Positions 42,594 through 52,326 of a stretch of DNA of 64,000 nt are shown piece after piece; position 1 is the stretch's first letter; every line of letters starts with the position of its first letter. Location of the stretch: assembly GCA_963696505.1 (NCBI GenBank), contig CAVOKN010000001.1:62001-126000 (forward strand), given 5' to 3'. Made by a program: the position numbers and the translations under genes. Below the pieces are notes generated by a model. The model worked only from the letters and a program-made list of their open reading frames with translations, had not been told where the DNA came from and searched no databases. This stretch comes from CAVOKN01 sp963696505 (GTDB taxonomy: Bacteria; Pseudomonadota; Gammaproteobacteria; Burkholderiales; Rhodocyclaceae).

Positions 42594-44182
42594 AGACTCA
42601 CTGGAATTCTCCGCTGCTGGCAGCCCTGCTCGCCGGCACCCTGGCCATTTCCGGCTGCGGCAACAACAGCGCCGGCGCCCGGGACGAACAAGACAAGGCG
42701 GCGGCCACGCAATCTGCCGGCACCCACGCCGGCGAAGGCGAGAAGTACACCCACTACAGCACCGACACCGAACTGTTTCTCGAAACGCCGGCATTGGTGG
42801 CCGGCCAGCCTGCGAGCTTCGCCGCCCATCTCACGCGGCTCGCCGATTTCAAGCCGGTGACCAGCGGCGCGCTGCAGGTGGTCCTCAGCGGCGGCGGCCC
42901 GCCGGAGGAGCGTTTCAGCGCCGACGCACCGGCGCTGCCCGGCATCTACAAGCCGGTGGTCACGCCCAGACAGGCGGGAAACAGGGAACTGACGCTGATC
43001 CTCGATACCGCCCACGGCGTGGTGCGCCACGAACTGGGCCCGCTGCGCGTCTTCGCCACGGCAGCCGAGGCGCAACAGAATCACGATGGTCACGATGGTC
43101 ACGACGAAGGCATCGGCTTCACCAAGGAACAGCAGTGGAAGGTGGATTTCGCCACCGCCGTGGCGGTCAAGGGCAGGGCGCGGTCCGCGGTGGCCGGCAA
43201 CGGCGTGCTGCGCGCCCATCCGGACGGCGAAGCACTGTTGAGCGCGCCGGCCGCCGGTCAGTTGCACGCAGCCGGCGCCTTTCCCCACGTCGGCATGACG
43301 GTGAAGCGCGGCCAGATACTGGCCTACCTGGCGCCGCGGCTCGGCGGCGAAACCGATTACGCCGCGCTGGAGGCCGGCGCCGCCAAGGCGCGAGTGGCCC
43401 ACGCCCAGGCGCAGCGCGAACGCCAGCGCATGCAGACGCTGTTCGACGCGGAAGCGGTGCCCGAGAAGCGCGTCCAGGCGGCCCTGGCAGAGGAGCAGAT
43501 GGCCGCCGCCGAACTCGCCGCGACCACGCGTCGCCTCGGCCAGTACGGTGGCGAGGGCCGCGTGGCGGGCGGCGGCATTGCCATCCGCGCACCCCTCGAC
43601 GGCGTGGTGGCAGACGTAAAGACGGCGGCGGGAGGCTACGTCCAGGAAGGGGCACTGCTGTTTCACATCGCCGACACGCGTCGCCTGTGGCTCGAAGTAC
43701 GCATCCCGGAAAGCGAAGCGGCGAGGCTCGGCCAACCCTCGGGGGTGTGGTTCGCACTGGACGGCGAGGACACGGTGCGCGAGTTCGAAGCCGGCAAGGA
43801 CGCCAAGCTGATCGCCGTCGGCGACGTGATCGACCCGGCCACCCGTACCGTCGCGGTGGTGTTCGAGTTCGCCAACGCCGACCGCAGTCTGCGCCTGGGG
43901 CAGTCGGTGAAGGCGCAGGTGCGCAGCGCGGCAGCAGGCCGCGACGCGTTGCTGGTGCCGGTGTCCGCCTTGCAGGACGAAAACGGCACCGCGACGGTGT
44001 ACGTGCAAAGGGGCGGCGAGTCTTTCGAACGGCGCATCGTCAGCCCCGGCCAGCGCGACGGCCCCTGGATCGAGATTCGCGACGGGCTGGCGGCGGACGA
44101 ACGGGTGGTCGCCAAAGGCGCCTACCTGGTGCGACTGGCATCGACCAAGACCGAGGCTTCCGGCCATGGCCATGCCCACTGA
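42590..44182 (+). CDS. czcB: Periplasmic adaptor of a heavy-metal RND pump
   Basis: A 530-residue HlyD/CzcB-family fusion protein. The N-terminus has a lipobox (LAISGCGNNSAG) followed by a 140-residue extra domain (FLETPALVAGQPASFAAHLTR...) and a His-rich HDGHDGHDEG linker that likely binds metal. Barrel-sandwich (LLSAPAAGQLHAAGAFPHVGMTVKRG), alpha-hairpin and C-terminal domains follow; the C-terminus ends GHGHAH. The long N-terminal domain is typical of CzcB but not CusB. Confidence 0.92.
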   Translation: MKTHWNSPLLAALLAGTLAISGCGNNSAGARDEQDKAAATQSAGTHAGEGEKYTHYSTDTELFLETPALVAGQPASFAAHLTRLADFKPVTSGALQVVLSGGGPPEERFSADAPALPGIYKPVVTPRQAGNRELTLILDTAHGVVRHELGPLRVFATAAEAQQNHDGHDGHDEGIGFTKEQQWKVDFATAVAVKGRARSAVAGNGVLRAHPDGEALLSAPAAGQLHAAGAFPHVGMTVKRGQILAYLAPRLGGETDYAALEAGAAKARVAHAQAQRERQRMQTLFDAEAVPEKRVQAALAEEQMAAAELAATTRRLGQYGGEGRVAGGGIAIRAPLDGVVADVKTAAGGYVQEGALLFHIADTRRLWLEVRIPESEAARLGQPSGVWFALDGEDTVREFEAGKDAKLIAVGDVIDPATRTVAVVFEFANADRSLRLGQSVKAQVRSAAAGRDALLVPVSALQDENGTATVYVQRGGESFERRIVSPGQRDGPWIEIRDGLAADERVVAKGAYLVRLASTKTEASGHGHAH

Positions 44183-44305
44183 ATACCGATCGCAGCCGGC
44201 CGCGAGGCTCGCCCCCTCCGTCGCCTCCTACCGCGCGCGGGGGCGGGCCGGGGTGGCGGCATGCCCGGCCATGCAGGCGAAAGTCAGACCGGGAGCGACG
44301 GCGCC

Positions 44306-47300
44306 ATGATCGACCATATCATCCGGTGGTCGCTGCGAACGCGGCTGTTCGTCGTCGTCGGCGCCGTGCTGCTGCTCCTGTGGGGCGGCTGGCAGGCGCT
44401 GCGCACGCCGGTGGACATCTTCCCCGACCTCACCGCGCCGACGGTAACCGTCGTCACCGATGCTCTCGGCATTGCGCCGGGCGACATGGAGAACCTGGTC
44501 ACCTTCCCCATCGAAACGGCGCTCAACGGCGCGCCGGGGGTGCGGCGGGTACGCTCTTCGACCAAGATCGGGCTGTCGGTGATCACCGTCGAGTTCGAGT
44601 GGGGAACCGACCCTTATCTCGCGCGCAACGTCGTGGCCGAGAAGCTGCAGCTCGCCCGCGCCGCCCTGCCGCCGGGCGTCGAGGCACCGGTGATGGCGCC
44701 GGCCGCTTCGATCATGGGCGAGATCATGTTCATCGCGCTCACGTCGAATGTCCATGACGGCAAGGCGCTGAAAAAGACCGCCGACTTTGTTCTGCGCAAG
44801 CGCCTGCTGGCAGTGCCGGGGGTGGCGGAGGTGCTGCCCATAGGCGGCGAGGTGCAGCAGTTCCAGGTCACTGTCAAACCGGATCGGCTGGCGGCCTACG
44901 AGCTGACCCTGGACCAGGTGGTGAAGGCGGTGGAGGGCGCCAACAGCAACGCCGCCGCCGGCTTCTACGCCGCCGGCGGGCAGGAATACCTGATCCAGGG
45001 CCTGGGCCGGGTGCAACGCCCGGAGGACATCGCCGAGTCGGTGGTGGCCTTGCGCCAGGGCACGCCCATCCTGGTGCGCCAGGTGGCCGACGTGGAACTG
45101 GGCAGCGCGATCCGGCGCGGCATCGGCGCCGCCAACGGCAAACCGGCAGTGGTGCTGGGCATACAGCGCCAGCCGGCGGCCAACACCCTGGAGCTGACGC
45201 GGCGCCTCGACGCGACGCTGGCGGAACTGCAGGCGGGGCTGCCCGAGGGCATGAGGATAGAGACGCGGCTGTTCCGCCAGGCCGATTTCATCGATACATC
45301 CATCTCCAACCTGTTGTCCACGCTGCGCGACGGCGCGATCCTGATCGTCGCCATCGTCTTCGCCTTCCTGCTGTCCTGGCGCTCGACGGCGATCACGCTG
45401 GTGGCGCTGCCGCTGTCGCTGGTGGCGGCGATCCTCGCCATGAAGGGCATCGGCGCCACCATCAACACCATGACCCTGGGCGGCATGGCGATCGCATTGG
45501 GCGCGCTGGTGGACGACGCGATCATCGTGGTGGAGAACATCGTGCGAAGGCTGCGGCAGAACCGCTGCCTCCCGCCAGCGCAGCGCCGCGACGCCGTCCA
45601 GGTGGTGTATCTCGCGACGCGGGAAATCCAGGGCTCGATCGTCTTCGCCACGCTGATCATCATGCTGGTGTTCGTGCCGCTGTTCTTCCTCTCCGGCGTC
45701 GAGGGACGGCTGATGGTGCCGCTGGGCCTCGCCTACGTCATATCGCTGGCGGCGTCGCTGGGGGTGGCGATCACCGTGACGCCGGTGCTGGCCTCGCTGT
45801 TCCTTCCCGAGTCGAAGGAAATCCGCGCCGCTCAGGAACCTGGCTACGTGCGCAGGCTGAAGCACGCCTACGGCCGCCTGCTGGATAGTCTGCTGCCGCG
45901 CTGGAAGGCGATCGCCGCCGCCGCTGCCGCGGCACTGACTCTTGCCCTGGGCGCGCTCGCCGCGGCGGGCCAGGCCTTCCTGCCCGACTTCAACGAAGGC
46001 ACCTTGACCGTCAGTGCGGCGACCCTGCCGGGCACCTCGCTGGAGGAGTCCGACCGCCTCGGTGGATTGATCGAGCAGATCCTGCTGTCGCATCCGGAGG
46101 TGGTCGCCACGGCGCGACGCACCGGCCGCTCGCCGCTGGACCCCCATGCTCTCGACATCCACGAGTCGGAGATCGAGGTCAGCCTGAAAATGGGCAGCCG
46201 CGGCAAGGCGCAGTTCCTCGATGCGCTGCGCCACGACCTGGGCCATGTCCCCGGTACGCTGATCGTGGTCGGGCAGCCGATCTCCCACCGCATCGACCAC
46301 ATGCTCTCCGGCAGCCGCGCCAACATCGCCGTGAAGCTTTTCGGCACCGACCTGTACGAGCTGCGCCGCATCGCCCAGCAGTTGAAGGCGGTGATGCAGA
46401 CCGTGCCCGGCGCCGTCGATGTCACGCCGGAACAGCAGATCGACATACCCTTCCTCACCGTCAAGTACCGCCGCGAGGCGCTGGCGCGCCACGGCCTGTC
46501 GGCGCGCGAGCTTTCGGAAACCCTGGTCGCCGCCTTCACCGGCATCGCAGTGGGCAAGGTGGTGGAGGGTCAGGCCGCCTACGACATGGTGGTGCGCTAC
46601 GACCCGGCGGTGCTAGACAATCTGGACGCGATCCGCGCCACGCTCGTGACCACGCCCTCAGGTGCGCGGCTGCCGCTGTCGGTGCTGGCGCAGATCCGCA
46701 ACGACCGCGGCCCCTACTTCATCAATCGCGAGAACGTGCAGCGCAAGATGGTCGTCATGGCCAATGTCGCCGGGCGCGACTTGGGCAGCGTGGTGGCGCA
46801 GATGCGCGTGCGCATCGCGCAGGAAGTGCAACTCCCGGCCGGCTACCACGTCGAGTACGGCGGTCAGTTCGAGAGCGCCGAGGAGGCCTCCCGCACCCTG
46901 CTCGCCCTGGGCGCGGCGGTGACGGTGGGTATCTTCCTGCTGCTCTTCGTCGCCTTCCATTCGGCGCGGGATGCGCTGCTGGTGATGCTCAACCTGCCGC
47001 TGGCGATCATCGGCGGGGCGGCGGGCGTCTGGCTCACCGGCGGCGTGCAGTCGGTGGCGTCGACCATCGGCTTCATCACCCTGCTGGGCATCGCCACCCG
47101 CAACGGCGTGATGATGATCGCCCACATCCACATGCTGGTGGAGGAAGAGGGCGTCGTCGATCCCCATGAAGCCGTCAAGCGCGGGGCGCAGGAGCGCCTG
47201 GTGCCGATACTCATGACGGCGCTGGCGGCCGGCCTGGCGCTGGTGCCGTTGGCGCTCTCCGGCGGCCAGCCGGGCTCGGAGATCCAGGCGCCGATGGCGG

Positions 47301-47428
47301 TGGTGATCCTCTGCGGGCTGGTTTCCTCCACCGTCCTGAACATGATCGTGGTGCCGGCGCTCTACCTGCGCTTCGGCAGCCTCGGGCAACGCATCGCCGC
47401 GCTTCGGGAGGCGCCCTCGGGAGCCTGA
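44306..47428 (+). CDS. czcA: Heavy-metal efflux RND permease (CzcA/CusA family)
   Basis: A 1040-residue proton/metal antiporter. HME-family features are the N-terminal WSLRTRLFVVVGAVLLLLWGGW and DIFPDLTAPTVTVVT, and two six-helix halves. The TM4 motif reads GGMAIALGALVDDAIIVVENI: two Asp are present, but the DFGxxxDG motif of the Zn/Co/Cd (HME1) class is absent. The metal is thus uncertain. The ATG at 44306 is the likely start; an upstream ATG at 44261 exists. Last gene of czcCBA. Confidence 0.92.
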   Translation: MIDHIIRWSLRTRLFVVVGAVLLLLWGGWQALRTPVDIFPDLTAPTVTVVTDALGIAPGDMENLVTFPIETALNGAPGVRRVRSSTKIGLSVITVEFEWGTDPYLARNVVAEKLQLARAALPPGVEAPVMAPAASIMGEIMFIALTSNVHDGKALKKTADFVLRKRLLAVPGVAEVLPIGGEVQQFQVTVKPDRLAAYELTLDQVVKAVEGANSNAAAGFYAAGGQEYLIQGLGRVQRPEDIAESVVALRQGTPILVRQVADVELGSAIRRGIGAANGKPAVVLGIQRQPAANTLELTRRLDATLAELQAGLPEGMRIETRLFRQADFIDTSISNLLSTLRDGAILIVAIVFAFLLSWRSTAITLVALPLSLVAAILAMKGIGATINTMTLGGMAIALGALVDDAIIVVENIVRRLRQNRCLPPAQRRDAVQVVYLATREIQGSIVFATLIIMLVFVPLFFLSGVEGRLMVPLGLAYVISLAASLGVAITVTPVLASLFLPESKEIRAAQEPGYVRRLKHAYGRLLDSLLPRWKAIAAAAAAALTLALGALAAAGQAFLPDFNEGTLTVSAATLPGTSLEESDRLGGLIEQILLSHPEVVATARRTGRSPLDPHALDIHESEIEVSLKMGSRGKAQFLDALRHDLGHVPGTLIVVGQPISHRIDHMLSGSRANIAVKLFGTDLYELRRIAQQLKAVMQTVPGAVDVTPEQQIDIPFLTVKYRREALARHGLSARELSETLVAAFTGIAVGKVVEGQAAYDMVVRYDPAVLDNLDAIRATLVTTPSGARLPLSVLAQIRNDRGPYFINRENVQRKMVVMANVAGRDLGSVVAQMRVRIAQEVQLPAGYHVEYGGQFESAEEASRTLLALGAAVTVGIFLLLFVAFHSARDALLVMLNLPLAIIGGAAGVWLTGGVQSVASTIGFITLLGIATRNGVMMIAHIHMLVEEEGVVDPHEAVKRGAQERLVPILMTALAAGLALVPLALSGGQPGSEIQAPMAVVILCGLVSSTVLNMIVVPALYLRFGSLGQRIAALREAPSGA

Positions 47429-47438
47429 CTTTCGCCAC

Positions 47439-47463
47439 GCCGGGTCGAGAAGCGAGACCCGGC
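47439..47463. terminator. Bidirectional hairpin between czcA and frdB
   Basis: An 8-bp perfect stem GCCGGGTC/GACCCGGC with a 9-base loop lies between convergent stops. Little T-run on either side. Confidence 0.55.
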
Positions 47464-47473
47464 ATCCAATGTC

Positions 47474-48220
47474 CTATTCGAAGCCCATCCTCGCCATGCG
47501 CCGGCGCAGGAAGGCGATCTGCGTGGACAGCGGCAGGTTCTTGGGACAGACGTCGTGGCAGCCGAGCAGCGACATGCAGCCGAACACACCGTCGTCGTCG
47601 CCAACCAGCTCGTAGTAGTCCTCGTCGCTGCGCGCGTCGCGCGGATCCAGGCGGAAGCGCGCGATCTTGTTCAGGCCCACCGCGCCGACGAAGTCCTCGC
47701 GCATCTGTGCGGTGCCGCAGCCGGCGACGCAGCAACCGCATTCGATGCAGCGGTCCAGCTCGTAGATCTGCTGCGCCAGGTCCGGGTCCATGGTCTGCTC
47801 GATGCGGCACAGGTCGATCTCTTCCTGCTGCATGTGCAGCCAGGTCCGCAGGCGCTCGCTCATCGCCCGCATCCACTTGCCGGTGTTCACGGAGAGGTCG
47901 GCAATCAGTTCGAACACCGGCAGCGGCGCCAGCGTGATCTCGGGGCCGAGCTGGCGCGTCAGGCTGCGGCAGGCGAGCCCGGGCCGGCCGTTGATCACCA
48001 TGGCGCAACTGCCGCAGATGCCGGCGCGGCAGACGAAGTCGAACTGCAGCGACGCGTCCTGCTTCTCGCGGATCTCGTTGAGCGCGATGTAGAGCGTCAT
48101 GCCGTCGGCCTCTTCCAGGCGATAAACCTGCATGTGGGGCGGCGTCTCGGGACGCGCCGGGTCGTAGCGCAGCACCGAGATGCGCAACTGGCGATGGGGG
48201 GACGGTTTCAGCGTGCTCAT
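47474..48220 (-). CDS. frdB: Fumarate reductase iron-sulfur subunit
   Basis: A 248-residue subunit with [2Fe-2S] motif CRAGICGSC...LACRSL, [4Fe-4S] motif CIECGCCVAGC and a [3Fe-4S] region CMSLLGCHDVCPKN. It relays electrons from the diheme membrane anchor to FrdA. The start at 48220 overlaps the frdA stop as ATGA. The order frdC-A-B and the tight overlaps give one operon. Confidence 0.94.
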   Translation of the reverse strand: MSTLKPSPHRQLRISVLRYDPARPETPPHMQVYRLEEADGMTLYIALNEIREKQDASLQFDFVCRAGICGSCAMVINGRPGLACRSLTRQLGPEITLAPLPVFELIADLSVNTGKWMRAMSERLRTWLHMQQEEIDLCRIEQTMDPDLAQQIYELDRCIECGCCVAGCGTAQMREDFVGAVGLNKIARFRLDPRDARSDEDYYELVGDDDGVFGCMSLLGCHDVCPKNLPLSTQIAFLRRRMARMGFE

Positions 48221-50235
48221 GGCTGCGTGGCGGTCTGCTTCGGAGGATCGGATTCGGGCAGCGGCTCGTCGAGGCGCTCGTTGCGGCAGCGCAGCCGCTG
48301 CGGCAGCAGATGCTCGTACGGCATCAGCGCCGTCTGCACGGTGAATCGGTCGGCGCCGGCTAGCCCTGTCCGCACCACATCGATCTGCGCCAGACGCGGC
48401 GCGGTGTCCGGATGCTCGATGTAGTCCCTGGCGCCATAGCCGCGCCAGCCGGGCGGCAGCTCCATGCCGCCGACATCGAGGCGCTCGTAGCGCAGCGTCG
48501 GCAGCGTGTCGCCCTCCCCCGGCCAGGTGGCCAGCGTGCGCACCAGCCAGTCGCGGTCGTTGCGGCGCGGGAAGTCCTCGCGGAAGTGGGCGCCGCGGCT
48601 CTCCTCGCGTTGCAGCGCGCCGTAGGCGATGCACAGCGCGAGCTTGAGCATCTTGCGCACCCGGTAGGCCGCCACCAGCTCCGGGTTGGCGGCGGTGCTC
48701 TTGTAGGCCACACAGACATGGCGACTACGTTCCAGCAACTGCTGCAAGCCCTCCACCGCCTGACGCAGTTCGGCGCCGGTGCGGAAGATGCCCACCTTCG
48801 CCGTCATCAGCTCCTGCATCTCGACGCGCAACTGGTTGGCATTTTCCTGGCCCGGGCAGACCAGCAGCGCGTCGAGCGCAGCCTGCTCGCGGCCCAGGAA
48901 GTCGCGCACCAGTCCGGTGGACACGTCGAGGTCGTTCTCCGGCAGGTCGCAGAAGTCGGCGATGGCCTCGCCGACGATCATCCCCGCCACCACCGTCTCC
49001 GCCACTGAGTTTCCGCCCAGACGGTTGAAGCCGTGCAGATCCCAGCATGCCGCCTCGCCCGCCGCGAACAGTCCGTTCAACTGCGGGCTGGCGCCGCTGG
49101 GGTCGGTACGCACGCCGCCCATGGTGTAGTGCTGCGCCGGGCGCACCGGGATCCAGTCCTTCGCCGGGTCTATGCCGAGAAAATAGTGGCAGATTTCCTT
49201 CACCTCGCGCAGATTGCGCTCGATGTGTTCGCGCCCGAGCAGGGTGATGTCCAGCCACAGGTGCTCGGTGAATCGCGAGCGCACGCCCTTGCCGGCACGG
49301 ATGTGCTCCTCCATGCGGCGCGCCACCACGTCGCGCGAGGCGAGCTCCTTCTTCTCCGGTTCATAGTCCGGCATGAAGCGGTGGCCCGCGGCGTCGCGCA
49401 GCAACCCGCCGTCGCCGCGACAGCCCTCGGTCACCAGGATGCCGGCGGGCACGATGGCAGTGGGATGGAACTGTACCGCCTCCATGTTGCCCAGCGTCGC
49501 GACACCGGTTTCCAGCGCGATGGCGGTGCCTATGCCCTGGGAGATCACGGCGTTGGTGGTGACGCGGTAGAGCCGCCCCGCGCCGCCGGTGGCGATGCAG
49601 GTGGCCTTGGCGACGTAGGCGGTGAGGGTGCCGCTGATCAGATCGCGCACGATGGCGCCGTGGCAGCGCCCGCCTTCATGGATCAGCGCCAGCGCCTCGG
49701 TGCGCTCGTGCACCGGGATGCCTTGGGCGATGGCGCGATCGCTCATGGCGAACAGCATGGCGTGGCCGGTGCCGTCGGAGACGTAGCAGGTGCGCCATTT
49801 CTTGGTGCCGCCGAAATCGCGCTGGGCCATCAGGCCGTGGGCCTCGTCGCGCTCGGTCAGCGTAACCCGCGCGCCGTTGATCACCACCTCGCGGTCGCCG
49901 CGCCGCACCCGGCTCCAGGGCACACCCCACTGGGCGAGTTCCCGCACCGCCTTGGGCGCGGTGTCAACGAACATGCGCACCACGCGCTGGTCGGCGCCCC
50001 AGTCGCTGCCGCGCACCGTGTCCTCGAAATGCACGTCCTCGCTGTCGCCCCGGCCGCGGATGACGTTGGCGAGGCTCGCCTGCATCCCGCCCTGGGCCGC
50101 CGCCGAGTGGGAACGCTTGGGCGGCACCAGCGACAGGATGACGGCGTCGTGACCACGGCGGCGCGCCGCGATCGCCACCCTTAGCCCCGCCAGCCCGCCG
50201 CCGATCACCAGCACGTCGGTGTAGACGATCCTCAT
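48217..50235 (-). CDS. frdA: Fumarate reductase flavoprotein subunit
   Basis: A 672-residue FAD subunit. The FAD motif VLVIGGGLAGLRVAIAARR and His43 (RSHSAAAQGGM), the covalent-FAD histidine numbered identically in Wolinella, are present. Substrate/active-site residues include HPTAIVPAGILVTEGCRGDGG and YTMGGVRTD. It catalyses reversible fumarate reduction. The ATG at 50235 overlaps the frdC stop. Confidence 0.95.
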   Translation of the reverse strand: MRIVYTDVLVIGGGLAGLRVAIAARRRGHDAVILSLVPPKRSHSAAAQGGMQASLANVIRGRGDSEDVHFEDTVRGSDWGADQRVVRMFVDTAPKAVRELAQWGVPWSRVRRGDREVVINGARVTLTERDEAHGLMAQRDFGGTKKWRTCYVSDGTGHAMLFAMSDRAIAQGIPVHERTEALALIHEGGRCHGAIVRDLISGTLTAYVAKATCIATGGAGRLYRVTTNAVISQGIGTAIALETGVATLGNMEAVQFHPTAIVPAGILVTEGCRGDGGLLRDAAGHRFMPDYEPEKKELASRDVVARRMEEHIRAGKGVRSRFTEHLWLDITLLGREHIERNLREVKEICHYFLGIDPAKDWIPVRPAQHYTMGGVRTDPSGASPQLNGLFAAGEAACWDLHGFNRLGGNSVAETVVAGMIVGEAIADFCDLPENDLDVSTGLVRDFLGREQAALDALLVCPGQENANQLRVEMQELMTAKVGIFRTGAELRQAVEGLQQLLERSRHVCVAYKSTAANPELVAAYRVRKMLKLALCIAYGALQREESRGAHFREDFPRRNDRDWLVRTLATWPGEGDTLPTLRYERLDVGGMELPPGWRGYGARDYIEHPDTAPRLAQIDVVRTGLAGADRFTVQTALMPYEHLLPQRLRCRNERLDEPLPESDPPKQTATQP

Positions 50236-51014
50236 CGCGCTCCTCCCTGCGGCGGAATCACCACCCACGCCGGAACGTAGGGTTCGCCGTAGCGCGGCGC
50301 GTGCTCGATGCCAAGCTTGATGTACGCCGCCAGGGTGACGAAGCCGAGCACCAGGAAGAAGCCGGTGATCGCCCACTTCAACTTCTTGAGCCGCCGCCGC
50401 GTGGCCTCAGGATCGGGCAGCGCCAGCCAGCCCCACTTCACCGCCAGGCGGTAGAGGCCGATGCTGCCGTGCAACTCCACTGCCAGCAGCAGCAGGATGT
50501 AGAGCGGCCAGTAGTGCTCGCTCCACACCCGGTCCGCCGACTCGAACGGGCCGATGCGTTCCGGCCGCGTCAGCATGACATAGAGATGAATCGAGGCGAG
50601 GAAGAACAACGCGAAGCCGGTGAACACCTGCCAGAACCAGAGCGTCGTATCCTCGTGCTTCATGCCGCCCATGTGCCGCCGGAAAGTCGCGAACTGGCGA
50701 TAGCTGGCGGGGAATTTGCGCAGCGCCAGCGCGGCGTGGCCGACGATCAGCGCCAGCACGCCAGCCACCACCAGCGAAACGATCCAGGGGTAGGCGCGGC
50801 CGAAGAAGAAGTAGCCCTCGAAGAAGCGCGCCACCGCCCAGAACGCATCCTTGCCGAGGAGGATGGAGGCGACGAAGAACATGTGCCCCCACATGAACAG
50901 GCCAAGCAGGAGTCCGCTCGCACTCTGGAAGAAATCGAGTCGCGCCGGCCAGCGGCTCTTGCGCGGCCGGCCCGCCGGCCCGGTACCGGCGGCGCTGGGG
51001 CTGCTTGTCGTCAT
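50232..51014 (-). CDS. frdC: Diheme cytochrome b subunit of quinol:fumarate reductase
   Basis: A 260-residue membrane anchor with five helices that binds two b hemes and menaquinol. From the ATG at 51014, residues H44, H93, H143 and H182 and glutamates E66 and E180 fall at exactly the numbers known for heme ligands and the proton E-pathway in Wolinella succinogenes FrdC, which also validates this start. Other proteobacterial complexes II differ. First gene of frdCAB, 92 bp after an FNR/ANR box. Confidence 0.95.
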   Translation of the reverse strand: MTTSSPSAAGTGPAGRPRKSRWPARLDFFQSASGLLLGLFMWGHMFFVASILLGKDAFWAVARFFEGYFFFGRAYPWIVSLVVAGVLALIVGHAALALRKFPASYRQFATFRRHMGGMKHEDTTLWFWQVFTGFALFFLASIHLYVMLTRPERIGPFESADRVWSEHYWPLYILLLLAVELHGSIGLYRLAVKWGWLALPDPEATRRRLKKLKWAITGFFLVLGFVTLAAYIKLGIEHAPRYGEPYVPAWVVIPPQGGAR

Positions 51015-51105
51015 GGGCTTCGGGCCGAAGCGACCGCTGTTCGGCGGCATACATCAGCTTTTTCTTATGGAGCGCCCAATGTCGCGCAAGTGCCGCTTCG
51101 GTCCG

Positions 51106-51119
51106 TTGATGCAGATCAA
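51106..51119 (-). promoter_or_regulatory. FNR/ANR box upstream of frdCAB
   Basis: TTGATGCAGATCAA is a perfect TTGAT-N4-ATCAA half-site pair, centred about 98 bp before the frdC ATG. No second box was found. It implies anaerobic activation of fumarate respiration. Confidence 0.85.
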
Positions 51120-51125
51120 AAGGCA

Positions 51126-51154
51126 AGGTCGGGTCGCCCGCAACGACCCGACCT
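51126..51154 (-). terminator. Hairpin terminator for the cytochrome b561 operon
   Basis: A stem AGGTCGGGTCG/CGACCCGACCT (11 bp, 7-base loop) is followed on the minus strand by TTGCCTTTT. It separates the SHP/DHC/b561 run from frdCAB. Confidence 0.65.
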
Positions 51155-51218
51155 CCAGCGACTGACTTCCGGCGCCGGCCGTGGGTCGGCTCAGACGCAC
51201 CGGCGCCGACCTAACGGG

Positions 51219-51821
51219 TCAAGCGATTCGCACCCAGAAACCGAGCACCGCGGCGACGACGCCGAGCCCGAGCAGCAGATGCACCCGGCGTATTCCCATC
51301 ACTGACTCTCCGTGCTTGTAGCCGGTGATCATGGACTTCACCAGGTTTTCGCCGTGCAGGATGCTGCTCGCGATGACGCCCATGACGTGCACCGCGATCA
51401 CGGCGAGCATCAGGTTGGACGCACCCTCGTGCAGCTCCTCGAACAACTCGCCGCCGACGTCGTTGTACACGGCGTAACCGCTGGCGCCGGAAAGCAAGCC
51501 GAGGGACAGGATCAGCCAGATCGCCCAACTGCCCGCCGGATTGTGGCCGACAAAGTGTTGCGGCCGCAGGGACAGCAGCGACTTGAGATACTCGTGCACC
51601 GCCCCCGGCCCGAACGCGAAGCTGGTAAAGCGCGCGTAGCGCGTGCCCACCACGCCCCACACCAGGCGGAAGGCGATCAGCCCGAGCAGGGTGTAGCCGA
51701 GCATGACGTGTACATCGCGGAACTTCTCCGACTCGGCGGTCAGGAAGGCGCCGGCGAAGCTCAGCGCCAGCAGCCAGTGGAAGGCTCGCGTCGGCAGATC
51801 CCAGACCAGTATGCGGCTCAT
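51219..51821 (-). CDS. Cytochrome b561-family membrane protein
   Basis: A 200-residue protein with four helices and His residues typical of prokaryotic b561 (TRAFHWLLALSFAG; DVHVMLGYTLLGLIAFRLVWGVVG; IAVHVMGVIASSIL). It is presumably the membrane electron donor to the diheme and SHP cytochromes next to it. Stop 92 bp before the terminator; start 18 bp after the upstream gene. Confidence 0.9.
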   Translation of the reverse strand: MSRILVWDLPTRAFHWLLALSFAGAFLTAESEKFRDVHVMLGYTLLGLIAFRLVWGVVGTRYARFTSFAFGPGAVHEYLKSLLSLRPQHFVGHNPAGSWAIWLILSLGLLSGASGYAVYNDVGGELFEELHEGASNLMLAVIAVHVMGVIASSILHGENLVKSMITGYKHGESVMGIRRVHLLLGLGVVAAVLGFWVRIA

Positions 51822-51839
51822 GGCATTCCCCTTCGGCGT

Positions 51840-52322
51840 TCAGCGCGGCACGCGCAGCGTGCGTTCGCTGTAGTCGCCCTGGGCCGCCTGGATGTGGCAG
51901 GCCTCGCAGTTGGCGGCGCTCTTGACCTTCGGGTGCTGCCACACGGCGGGCGACAGATCCTCGCTGTGTTCGTGCTGGAACCAGCGGGTTTCCGTGATGC
52001 GCAGGCCCTCGCTCCCCGCCTTGGTGCGACGTGCGGCGTTGGCGTCGAGGTAGTCGGCGATCTCCCGCGCCGTCTTCGCGTCGAGGCTGGCATCCGAGCC
52101 GAAATGCTTTTCCAGCCCATCCATGATGCCCTTCCAGCTTGCCGCGGCGAGCAGTTGCGGCGGATAGGCGACGTGGCAGGAACCACCGCACTCGGCCTTG
52201 TACTTCTCGCTGCGGAGGGGATAGACGTGCTCGCCGGCGTGGGCAAGCCCCGCCACCAGGACTACGGCCGCGACGCCGGCCAGCAGCGTCAGGGCGCGCT
52301 TGCGTTTCAATGTCGAATTCAT
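51840..52322 (-). CDS. Diheme cytochrome c (DHC)
   Basis: A 160-residue periplasmic protein. Signal peptide (ALTLLAGVAAVVLVAGLAHA), heme motifs CGGSCH (unusual CxxxCH) at about 45-50 and CEACH near residue 140. Matches the DHC family that partners SHP in Rhodobacter. It links b561 and SHP electronically. Confidence 0.88.
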   Translation of the reverse strand: MNSTLKRKRALTLLAGVAAVVLVAGLAHAGEHVYPLRSEKYKAECGGSCHVAYPPQLLAAASWKGIMDGLEKHFGSDASLDAKTAREIADYLDANAARRTKAGSEGLRITETRWFQHEHSEDLSPAVWQHPKVKSAANCEACHIQAAQGDYSERTLRVPR

Positions 52323-52326
52323 GGTC

